From Methanosarcina sp. (GTDB lineage Archaea; Halobacteriota; Methanosarcinia; Methanosarcinales; Methanosarcinaceae), in the NCBI GenBank assembly GCA_013331265.1, contig DUGS01000139.1, positions 9,209-15,528 of the forward strand: a DNA stretch of 6,320 nucleotides, in the 5' to 3' direction. Positions 1 through 5,568 of the stretch are shown piece by piece (position 1 is the stretch's first letter; each line of letters opens with the position of its first letter). A program made the position numbers and the translations under genes. Under the pieces are notes generated by a model. The model was given only the letters and a program-made list of their open reading frames with translations. It was not told the DNA's origin and did no database searches.

Positions 1-125
1 GAGCCTATCCCAAAACCCATTTTTGTTTCCCTATCTATAAGTTTCATAACTACTTTCTTGAGCAGCTTTATAATTATTTCGAAATCGAGTTCAAAGAAGT
101 GATTTTCGAGTTTTGGGACCAGCTC
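1..125. mobile_element. MITE-like element or insertion-sequence scar bounded by inverted repeats
   Basis: The first 16 bases (GAGCCTATCCCAAAAC) recur in inverted orientation at 110-125, where the minus strand reads GAGCTGGTCCCAAAAC: 13 of 16 positions match, with GAGC and TCCCAAAAC identical. Ends of the form GAGCCTATCC.AAAA are, from memory, typical of IS5-type elements (IS427-like groups); no database was checked. About 93 bp lie between the repeats, too short for a transposase, so a MITE or deletion derivative fits best. The right end overlaps the stop codon of the MFS gene. The minus strand is open through the element from the MFS tail to base 1, with a protein-like translation (for example KLENHFFELDFE), so part of a decayed or truncated gene running off the window is an alternative. 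No target-site duplication can be checked because the element begins at base 1. Confidence 0.45.
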
Positions 126-1302
126 AATAATTTTCCGCCGGATACTGGACAAACAATGCAAGAATCGGGCACAATATCGTAGGAATGATCAAGAGAAACA
201 TTGCATCAGAAAGCGACCCCATCAAATCAGCAGCCCATCCAATAACCGCGGCTCCTACCCCTCCAACGCCCATACAAAGCCCGAGAATAAGGCCTGATGC
301 GAAAGCGACGTTTCCGGGGAGAAGTTCCTGCGTCATTGTAATCGATGTCACATAGCAAAAACAGGCAAAAAAAGAGTACATCATAATCCCAAAGTACATC
401 AGCCAGCCGTCAGCAAGAAAAATTAGGGCAAACAATGGCACTGCACACAAAAGGCCCAGAACCAGCATCAATTTACGCCCGAAACGATCTGAAAAATATC
501 CTCCTGCAATCTGGCCCCCAACTCCAAATAACAGCATAATTGTCACAATAAGAGATGTTGTCACCGTGTCAAACTCTTTATATTCAAGAGTTAGAAGCGC
601 TGGCAGATAGGTAATAAGTCCCACATATGCCCAGGCGCGAAGAGAACAGATTATCACAACCAGCCCCGCAGGAATCCACCAGAATTTTTTCCTCTCCACA
701 GTCTGCCTTCTAATCGTCTTCGCTGGATTTTCAAAAACTGGTTCATTCTGATATCGGAGGTCATTTCGATATATCCATGCTGCCCCTATAATACCCGGAA
801 TTACCATCCATATAACTGATGGAAGGCCGGCAAATTCAATCAAAGCCCCTGCAATAAACGGCCCGATAGAGTAGCTGATACTGCCGCTGGTTGTAAATAT
901 TGAATTATACGTTCCCCTTTTTGCCGGAGGGCTTAACCGGTAAACCAGGTCCATTGCTGATGGATGGAACAGCGCATGGCCGATCGCAGCTCCCATTACC
1001 AGCATGAGCAGGACAGGATAGTTGTTTGTGAAACCAGTAAGACAAATGCCAAGGCTACCGATTACAACACAAACAGGAACACTTGCACGCCAGCCGGTTT
1101 TATCGCTGTAGAGGCCGACAAACGGCTGGGTTACCGAAGAGACCACATTAAATGCCGTGACAATAAGACCGGCAAGAAAATAAGACAGTCCCATTGTGTC
1201 AATAAGGAGCGGGAGAATAATCGGAAGCATCGGAGTATAGAGGTCTATGAGAAAATGTCCGGTGATTGCCCCGAGAAGCTTTTTGCTAACAGTTGCAGTA
1301 AT
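124..1302 (-). CDS. MFS exporter, fosmidomycin-resistance (Fsr)-like
   Basis: Integral membrane transporter of the major facilitator superfamily, about 392 residues from the chosen start, with some 12 hydrophobic segments split by a basic central loop (RRQTVERKK). The N-half carries a motif-A-like GLYSDKTGW and the C-half a good motif A, GYFSDRFGRK. The segment AIGHALFHPSA resembles the FHP signature of Fsr-type drug exporters, so proton-driven efflux of a small molecule is likely; the substrate is unknown. Start choice: the first in-frame ATG (1228-1230) would begin at MLPIILPLL, inside helix 1. The frame is open upstream to a TAA at 1402-1404 and encodes the family-like GHFLIDLYTP just before that Met. 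No ATG, GTG or TTG occurs there, but AGGAAGG (1310-1316) lies 7 nt before an ATT codon (1300-1302), giving a normal-length N-terminus. The gene has its own box A near 1400 and follows a methyltransferase gene by about 190 bp on the same strand. A start-codon loss is the main alternative. Confidence 0.85.
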   Translation of the reverse strand: MTATVSKKLLGAITGHFLIDLYTPMLPIILPLLIDTMGLSYFLAGLIVTAFNVVSSVTQPFVGLYSDKTGWRASVPVCVVIGSLGICLTGFTNNYPVLLMLVMGAAIGHALFHPSAMDLVYRLSPPAKRGTYNSIFTTSGSISYSIGPFIAGALIEFAGLPSVIWMVIPGIIGAAWIYRNDLRYQNEPVFENPAKTIRRQTVERKKFWWIPAGLVVIICSLRAWAYVGLITYLPALLTLEYKEFDTVTTSLIVTIMLLFGVGGQIAGGYFSDRFGRKLMLVLGLLCAVPLFALIFLADGWLMYFGIMMYSFFACFCYVTSITMTQELLPGNVAFASGLILGLCMGVGGVGAAVIGWAADLMGSLSDAMFLLIIPTILCPILALFVQYPAENY

Positions 1303-1398
1303 GGTAATTCCTTCCTGGGCATATTTTATTTCTTTTGATAGGTGGTGTAAATCAAATTGCTTGCCGCTACCACACCGCAGTATAGCTACAATTCTATG

Positions 1399-1406
1399 TA
1401 TTTAAA
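1399..1406 (-). promoter_or_regulatory. Archaeal box A promoter for the MFS gene
   Basis: The minus strand reads TTTAAATA, a near-perfect archaeal TATA box. Transcription would start about 25 nt downstream, near 1375, leaving a leader of roughly 75 nt before the ATT start at 1302. This suggests the exporter can be transcribed separately from the upstream methyltransferase gene, although read-through is also possible. Confidence 0.5.
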
Positions 1407-1488
1407 GTATAGTTACTTGCTCGGAAATTGATCTTCAGACCTTCTGTATCATTTGGATAAGTTAATCTCCTGAACAAGAAAGATTTAA

Positions 1489-2205
1489 TCACATCTGACT
1501 TCTTTTCTTTGCAAGAATCATATGCGGAGGCTGGATATACGCTGCGGCATGACCGGAAGGATCATTTCGTTCCAAAAACGCATCGTAATCATCCAAAAAC
1601 CTCCATGAAATAATCTCAAATCCATGGGATTGTACAAGGTCAGTTATCCTCTCTGGTGTATTGTTTTTCGCAAGGGGCAGATTCGGCTTAACATCAGCAT
1701 ACAGCTCATCAAATTGGGCATTCCGGCTGCTTGCCTTCTCCGTCCCATCAGGGTTCTGGAACCACATACCATCAATTATCATCATAAAGCCTCCGTCTTT
1801 TAATAACCGGTAATGTTCGTCCAGAAACTTATCCGGTTGAGGCAGAGTCCAGAGAAGATACTTACTAAAAACAAAATCATACTCTCCATCTTTAAGAGGA
1901 ATTTCTTCTGCATCTCCCTGCACTAACGAAATACTTACTCCATTTTCTCTGGCATTCTCAGCTGCTCTTTCAAGCATATTTTCTGACAGATCAACACCGG
2001 TTACATCATGACCCATGGCAGCAAGAGAAATTGCAAGAATCCCGGGCCCTGTTCCAACTTCTACTGCGCGAACTTTTTTATCCGTTAGCAGAATTTCAGA
2101 AAAAATGGATTTCCAGATATCCATTTCCTCATCCATACATTTAGCATATTCCGTGTGATAATCAGAACTTCTGAAGTCCCAGTATTCTAAGATTTTATCT
2201 TTCAT
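1489..2205 (-). CDS. Class I SAM-dependent methyltransferase (paralogue 1)
   Basis: Soluble 238-residue Rossmann-fold methyltransferase of the UbiE/Methyltransf_11 type. Motif I is VEVGTGPG (residues 48-55), the acidic residue ending strand 2 is Asp72 in GVDLSE, a GDAEEIPL motif lies at 97-104 and a YDFVFS post-motif at about 109-114. These are SAM-binding features; nothing in the sequence reveals the methyl acceptor. It is clearly paralogous to the gene at 4845-5537: an ungapped hand alignment of the first 150 residues gives 69 identities, including MKDKI, DEE, GTGPGI, LLWT and WFQ. The ATG start is preceded by GAGGG seven bases upstream. The frame stays open for 29 codons before the ATG but has no usable start there. 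The gene precedes the MFS gene on the same strand and is divergent from the solute-binding protein. A role in modifying a small ligand handled by the neighbouring transporters is inference. Confidence 0.9.
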   Translation of the reverse strand: MKDKILEYWDFRSSDYHTEYAKCMDEEMDIWKSIFSEILLTDKKVRAVEVGTGPGILAISLAAMGHDVTGVDLSENMLERAAENARENGVSISLVQGDAEEIPLKDGEYDFVFSKYLLWTLPQPDKFLDEHYRLLKDGGFMMIIDGMWFQNPDGTEKASSRNAQFDELYADVKPNLPLAKNNTPERITDLVQSHGFEIISWRFLDDYDAFLERNDPSGHAAAYIQPPHMILAKKRSQM

Positions 2206-2350
2206 TTTCTGTCCCTCAAGTAAAATCGGTACCAGACTACCTCTGTCCGGAACAGTATGATACGTTGTCCACTTTGCTTCATCTGCCTCAAGTCATGAAA
2301 GCCCGTAATTTTGCCATTTTTTTCTCATTAAATTATGCAGTTTGGTATGA

Positions 2351-2381
2351 ATATTATAAAATGTAGTATTACAATATATAA
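2351..2381 (-). promoter_or_regulatory. Candidate box A promoters for methyltransferase 1
   Basis: On the minus strand two TATA-like elements occur, TTATATAT (2374-2381) and TTTTATAATAT (2351-2361). Either would give a transcript starting around 2330-2350 and a leader of about 125-145 nt. The surrounding DNA is so AT-rich that chance matches are expected, so the exact element cannot be decided from sequence alone. Confidence 0.35.
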
Positions 2382-2587
2382 TGATGTTGATTTTTAATCA
2401 TCGTAATTAACAAAACAAGGTTATTTAGATGTATTATATCATAATATAATTAAAATAAATAATAATTAGTTCAGGCATATATTCTGAATAAGTAACGAAA
2501 AATCAGCCAGTCAACTGACCTATATATGATCTCTGGAATGAAGAACGAATAAAAAACCTTCTTATTTTTTGTGTTTTTGGCTCAACT

Positions 2588-2613
2588 TTGACAGCCAACA
2601 CAGTATCTGTCAA
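2588..2613. repeat. Perfect inverted repeat TTGACAG-N12-CTGTCAA
   Basis: Two perfect 7-base arms are separated by 12 bases, about 90 bp upstream of the box A for the solute-binding protein gene. It could be an upstream protein-binding site or an RNA hairpin. One such repeat is near what chance allows in a region of this size. Confidence 0.35.
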
Positions 2614-2702
2614 TGCCGATGCAGCTTACTGGACATTTCCGGATTCAAAGAATTCGATATTTCATCACCAACATCCGTGCAGAATAGAATGAAATCACTC
2701 AC

Positions 2703-2710
2703 TTTATATA
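2703..2710 (+). promoter_or_regulatory. Archaeal box A promoter for the solute-binding protein operon
   Basis: TTTATATA matches the archaeal TATA consensus. Transcription is expected near 2730-2735, giving a leader of about 50 nt to the ATG at 2784. This is the clearest promoter in the window and probably drives the solute-binding protein, methyltransferase 2 and permease genes, because no comparable element is seen before the downstream genes. Confidence 0.65.
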
Positions 2711-2720
2711 CCATTCTACT

Positions 2721-2746
2721 TAACAACTAAGTTGAATATAATGTTA
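2721..2746. promoter_or_regulatory. Candidate operator at the predicted transcription start
   Basis: TAACA and TGTTA form an inverted repeat with a 16-bp spacer, and an 11-bp palindrome CAACT-A-AGTTG (2724-2734) is nested within it. Both overlap the start site predicted from the box A, where archaeal repressors commonly bind. The 16-bp spacing equals that of the E. coli NikR operator (GTATGA-N16-TCATAC), but the half-site sequence differs. Short arms make chance occurrence quite possible. Confidence 0.25.
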
Positions 2747-2783
2747 CTAATATACTAAATATTTATCCACACTGGTGTTAATG

Positions 2784-4355
2784 ATGAAATTTAAAGTACC
2801 AAAAATAGAACTCTCCATCCCCAAAGTTGCCGTAATTTTGATTGTGGCACTGCTCTGTGCAGGATGTGTTGAGACTGAAGGGACTGAAGAAAAAGTTCTT
2901 CGCGTAGTTTTTAATGAAGGTCCCGATACCGGCGGCAGTCTTGACCCTGCCAACGGCTGGACAGGATGGTATGTCCATCAGGCAGGCATCTATGAAACAC
3001 TGTTCTATTATGATGCAGACATGAATCTCAAACCCAAACTTGCATCTGGCTACAAACAGTTAAACGATACTGAATGGGAAATCCAGCTCCGCGAAGCTGT
3101 AACCTTCCACGACGGAACAAAAATGAATGCAGATGCAGTTCTCTTTTCACTGAACAGAGTACTTGACCCGTCAAACAGCAGATCATCAGAGTACTCCTTC
3201 ATTAAAGATATACGAAAAACTGGTGAGTACACCATTGTCATCGAAACTAATGACGCCTATGCACCATTAATTGCATCCCTTGTAGACCCTGTCATGTCTA
3301 TCATCAGTCCCAACATTGTTGATGCAGACAAACAGCCGGTCGGGACAGGTCCCTTCAAGTTTGTTTCCTTTGAACCAGGTACAAGCCTTGAAGTCGAAAA
3401 GAATCCTGATTACTGGGGTGGTGAGGTCAAAGTTGACCGTATACTCATTCAGTACAACAAAGACAGCACTGCCAGGACCATGCTAATAAAATCAGGAGAT
3501 GTCGACATTGCCAGAGATCCTCTCCAGAGCGAGTATTCAGCACTTCTGGCTAATCCTGATATGAACGTCACTTCCAAAGAAACGCTGCGGACATATTTCC
3601 TGTATATAAATGGCGGCAAAGCGCCATTCAATGACACCAGAGTCCGCCAGGCCCTCTCTTATGCGATCAACCGCCAGGAAATTGTTGATACAGCACTTGA
3701 AGGGGTCTCCGGTATCCCGGCAACAGGAATATTCACAAATACCATGCCATGGAACGCAAACGACCAGATCGAGTCCTATGGATATAACCCTGAAAAAGCC
3801 CTGGAACTCTTCGGAGAAGCAGGAATAGCAAAAGGCGCAGATGGCAAACTCTACTACAACGGTAAGCCTTTCACCATTGAAATCCAGACCTACACAAAAC
3901 GTGCAGCTCTTCAGCCGAGTGCAGAAATTATCGCTTCACAGCTGGAAGACATTGGCATTACCACAACTGTGACAATTCTAGATAGTGCTGCACTTACAGA
4001 AAACGCGGTATCCGGAAACTATGATTTTTCATTTGCTGCGTGGAGTACGGCACCAACCGGAGACCCGGACTACTTCCTTTCAAGCCATTACCTCTCGACC
4101 GGAAACTATGCATCCAAATGGCTCCGTTATTCAAATCCTCGGGTAGATGAATTGATTCTTGAAGCAAGGGGTGAGACGGACGATGAGAAACGGGGTGAGC
4201 TGTATGATAAAATCCAGGTACAGATTCAGGAAGATGCAGTAATACTGCCCGTATTCTATGCCAACGAAATCTATGCACTGTCGTCAGATGTGGAAGGCTT
4301 TGTGATGTATCCAAATGAGTATACAATCATCACCAAAGACATCGGATTTGCTTGA
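2784..4355 (+). CDS. NikA/DppA-type ABC transporter solute-binding lipoprotein (SBP_bac_5)
   Basis: Extracytoplasmic substrate-binding protein of the nickel/dipeptide/oligopeptide ABC family, 523 residues, a normal family length. A lysine-bearing N-terminus and hydrophobic stretch end in the lipobox LCAGC (Cys28), so it should be lipid-anchored outside the membrane. Family features follow in order: the SBP_bac_5 signature region at about 84-125 (EIQLREAVTFHDGT), VGTGPFKF at about 186-193, and VRQALSYAINRQ near 287. The C-terminal AWSTAPTGDPDYFLSS and EDAVILPVFY segments recall E. coli NikA more than DppA, but nickel specificity is not proven. Start choice: GGTG (2774-2777) lies 6 nt before ATG 2784 and 3 nt before ATG 2781; a GTG at 2775 is less likely because it overlaps the ribosome binding site. 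A decayed second copy lies downstream, and the permease gene follows methyltransferase 2. Confidence 0.92.
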   Translation: MKFKVPKIELSIPKVAVILIVALLCAGCVETEGTEEKVLRVVFNEGPDTGGSLDPANGWTGWYVHQAGIYETLFYYDADMNLKPKLASGYKQLNDTEWEIQLREAVTFHDGTKMNADAVLFSLNRVLDPSNSRSSEYSFIKDIRKTGEYTIVIETNDAYAPLIASLVDPVMSIISPNIVDADKQPVGTGPFKFVSFEPGTSLEVEKNPDYWGGEVKVDRILIQYNKDSTARTMLIKSGDVDIARDPLQSEYSALLANPDMNVTSKETLRTYFLYINGGKAPFNDTRVRQALSYAINRQEIVDTALEGVSGIPATGIFTNTMPWNANDQIESYGYNPEKALELFGEAGIAKGADGKLYYNGKPFTIEIQTYTKRAALQPSAEIIASQLEDIGITTTVTILDSAALTENAVSGNYDFSFAAWSTAPTGDPDYFLSSHYLSTGNYASKWLRYSNPRVDELILEARGETDDEKRGELYDKIQVQIQEDAVILPVFYANEIYALSSDVEGFVMYPNEYTIITKDIGFA

Positions 4356-4494
4356 ATTTGAAGAAGAAACGAGGAAAAGCTACCGTTTGCAGACAGCAGG
4401 TTTGATGTAATTTGTAGAAAGGTATGCTCCCGAAGGAGAGATCGGCAAAGGAAAAAACTTCCACCGTGAAGTTCTGGTCGATCTCCTCCTTTAA
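4354..4494 (+). pseudogene. Degenerate protein-like reading frame, unrecognised
   Basis: Starting at the end of the solute-binding protein gene in another frame, this stretch encodes a charged, protein-like sequence (FEEETRKSYRLQTAGLM, stop at 4408-4410, then FVERYAPEGEIGKGKNFH and REVLVDLLL) before a stop at 4492-4494. The composition is more like real protein than random intergenic translation, but no start codon or ribosome binding site is seen and no family was recognised. A transposase N-terminal remnant was considered and cannot be shown. It may be scar DNA carried in by the event that destroyed the second solute-binding-protein copy. Confidence 0.25.
4432..4492 (+). terminator. Long hairpin after the solute-binding protein gene, possible attenuator or processing site
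   Basis: The outer arms AAGGAG and AGATCG (4433-4444) pair with CGATCT and CTCCTT (4479-4491) with one bulged base. An inner stem AACTT/AAGTT (4456-4460 with 4469-4473) closes an 8-base loop. It lies about 80 nt after the stop codon and lacks a clear T-run, so it is not a classical terminator. It could stabilise the solute-binding protein mRNA or reduce read-through to methyltransferase 2. Confidence 0.35.
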
Positions 4495-4503
4495 GACAAA
4501 AAC

Positions 4504-4578
4504 ATGCAGGAACAATCTCTAATGCAGGAACAATCTCTGAAATTATTTGATAGGAACAATCTCTGAAATTACTTGATA
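4504..4578 (+). repeat. Short tandem direct repeats (17-bp and 26-bp units)
   Basis: The core GGAACAATCTCT occurs three times, at 4509-4520, 4527-4538 and 4553-4564. Copies one and two share ATGCAGGAACAATCTCT (4504-4520 and 4522-4538, period 18). Copies two and three are two abutting 26-bp units (4527-4552 and 4553-4578) that differ at one base. The array lies inside the decayed stretch between the solute-binding protein and methyltransferase 2, and could reflect slippage or a cluster of binding sites. Confidence 0.7.
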
Positions 4579-4632
4579 ATATCCGAAAATAGATATTTGC
4601 GGTCTGCCTCCTGAAAAAAAACTCCGTCAAGT

Positions 4633-4833
4633 GTGGATATTGATGTTGTTTGCCCAGGCTGGATATTCACAATAAGCTGCTTTACTCGGGCTGTATAGTT
4701 GCAATTGAATGATGCGGTACTGATCTACATCGCATACAAGAGAGAAATTGACGGTCCCTCTCCCGATCTCAAAGGTTTTGAAATTTATCCAAACGAATAC
4801 ACGTTCATTACAAACGAAATGGAAATTGCCTGA
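4633..4833 (+). pseudogene. C-terminal remnant of a second solute-binding-protein gene
   Basis: Bases 4702-4833 encode an open tail whose parts NDAVLIYIAYKREIDG and DLKGFEIYPNEYTFITNEM mirror EDAVILPVFYANEIYALS and DVEGFVMYPNEYTIITKDI at the end of the intact gene; both end at a TGA. Upstream, an in-frame TAG (4696-4698) interrupts it. More weakly, PSSVDIDVV near 4624-4650 and CTGTAT at 4691 match PRVDELIL and CTGTAT of the intact gene at nearly conserved spacing, with about a 1-bp insertion and a 13-bp deletion implied. The N-terminal three quarters or more is gone. The final TGA overlaps the GAGGGG ribosome binding site of methyltransferase 2, as in an intact operon, so the lost gene was probably the original upstream partner of that methyltransferase. 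The alignment left of 4702 is by eye and tentative. Confidence 0.75.
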
Positions 4834-4844
4834 GGGGTTTAAAA

Positions 4845-5537
4845 ATGAAAGACAAAATTACAGAACACTGGAATAAAATCAGTCCAAATTACCGGAAGAT
4901 GTACCGTGACCACCTTGATGAAGAAATTCTCCTGATGAAAAACCTTTTTTCATATAAGCTTCCAGCAGGTAAAAAACTCAATGTCCTTGATATAGGAACA
5001 GGCCCAGGCATCCAGGCATTTGTTTTTGCAGAAATGGGGCACAATGTTACTGCTCTTGACATCTCAGAAGAGATGCTCGCACGTGCAAAAGAAGGAGCAA
5101 AGAACCGCAATCTTTCAATTAAGTTCGTTGAAGGGGACGGAGAAAACCTGCCTTTTGAAGACCGCATGTTCGATATTATCGTAAACATGCACCTCCTCTG
5201 GACACTCACGGACCATGACAAATTTTTCAGTGAATGCCGAAGAGGCCTGGTCCCCGGAGGCAGGATTCTTGCAATCGACGGGCAATGGTTCCAGCCAGGA
5301 TACGTTCCAGACATAAATTACAACCCTGAAGAAAGAAATCACGATGAGTTAATTGAGTATCTTCCACTTTATGACAGCAACTCCCCAGAAATGATTGCAG
5401 CCATCATGGTAAATAACGGGTTTTCGGAGGTCTCCTGGAAATCCCTTCCCGAGTATGCAGAGTATATGAAAAGATGCGATCCGGAAGGTTATGACTATTT
5501 ATCTGTCCCGTACCTTGCCATCGGAATAAAATGTTGA
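4845..5537 (+). CDS. Class I SAM-dependent methyltransferase (paralogue 2)
   Basis: Soluble 230-residue methyltransferase with motif I LDIGTGPG (48-55), acidic Asp72 in ALDISE, GDGENLPF (97-104) and a MFDIIV strand at about 108-113. The fold and SAM binding are clear; the acceptor substrate is unknown. It aligns without gaps to the methyltransferase at 1489-2205 for 150 residues (69 identities counted by eye), and the C-terminal parts share NSPE/NTPE, NGF..VSW and DPEG/DPSG elements. The ATG is preceded by GAGGGG (4832-4837) at 7-nt spacing, overlapping the stop of the solute-binding-protein remnant. The permease gene starts 31 bp after its stop, so it sits inside an ABC importer operon. This suggests it acts on the imported compound or on a ligand that carries it (inference). 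Confidence 0.9.
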   Translation: MKDKITEHWNKISPNYRKMYRDHLDEEILLMKNLFSYKLPAGKKLNVLDIGTGPGIQAFVFAEMGHNVTALDISEEMLARAKEGAKNRNLSIKFVEGDGENLPFEDRMFDIIVNMHLLWTLTDHDKFFSECRRGLVPGGRILAIDGQWFQPGYVPDINYNPEERNHDELIEYLPLYDSNSPEMIAAIMVNNGFSEVSWKSLPEYAEYMKRCDPEGYDYLSVPYLAIGIKC

Positions 5538-5568
5538 GGAATAGCTGAAGTTTTCCAGAGGCGCTGTA

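Larger units (their letters stand above)
2206..2783. other. Divergent AT-rich intergenic regulatory region
   Basis: This 578-bp stretch separates the leftward methyltransferase from the rightward solute-binding protein. Bases 2330-2480 are extremely AT-rich and hold small palindromes: TGATT-TTT-AATCA (2388-2400) and ATTATAT-CATA-ATATAAT (2433-2450). The best rightward promoter is at 2703-2710; leftward candidates are near 2351-2381. A plus-strand frame from 2519 to a stop at 2690-2692 encodes a hydrophobic, signal-peptide-like stretch (NLLIFCVFGSTLTANTVS) but has no ATG or GTG start, so it is not called as a gene. No tRNA or structured RNA was recognised. Confidence 0.6.
4356..4844 (+). other. 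Decayed intergenic stretch between binding protein and methyltransferase 2
   Basis: These 489 bases hold no intact gene. In order they contain a degenerate protein-like frame, a long hairpin, the tandem repeats and the solute-binding-protein remnant, with stops in all frames until the last 132 bp. No convincing box A is seen, so methyltransferase 2 probably depends on read-through from the promoter at 2703. Minus-strand open frames here have no supporting features. Confidence 0.6.

Noticed and set aside
964..1338. Plus-strand open frame of 124 codons
   Set aside because: It is antisense to the MFS gene, which has clear family motifs; its own translation shows no domain and no ribosome binding site was seen.
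1303..1488. Small gene between methyltransferase 1 and the MFS gene
   Set aside because: The stretch holds the exporter's leader and box A; no short frame with a start, ribosome binding site and sensible translation was found.
2206..2292. N-terminal extension of methyltransferase 1 by 29 open codons
   Set aside because: The frame is open and looks protein-like (HTVPDRGSLVPILLEGQK), but it has no ATG, GTG or TTG, while the ATG at 2205 has a well-placed GAGGG and matches the start of the paralogue (MKDKI).
2255..2350. Two GTATGA sequences as E. coli-type NikR half-sites
   Set aside because: They are direct repeats 90 bp apart, and no TCATAC partner occurs at the required 16-bp spacing.
4271..4630. 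Minus-strand open frames of 119 and 61 codons after the binding protein
   Set aside because: They overlap the 3' end of the intact binding-protein gene and the repeat array, lack ribosome binding sites and recognisable domains, and the plus-strand content explains the region better.
4889..5342. Minus-strand open frames of 141 and 75 codons
   Set aside because: They are antisense shadows of methyltransferase 2, whose motifs are complete.
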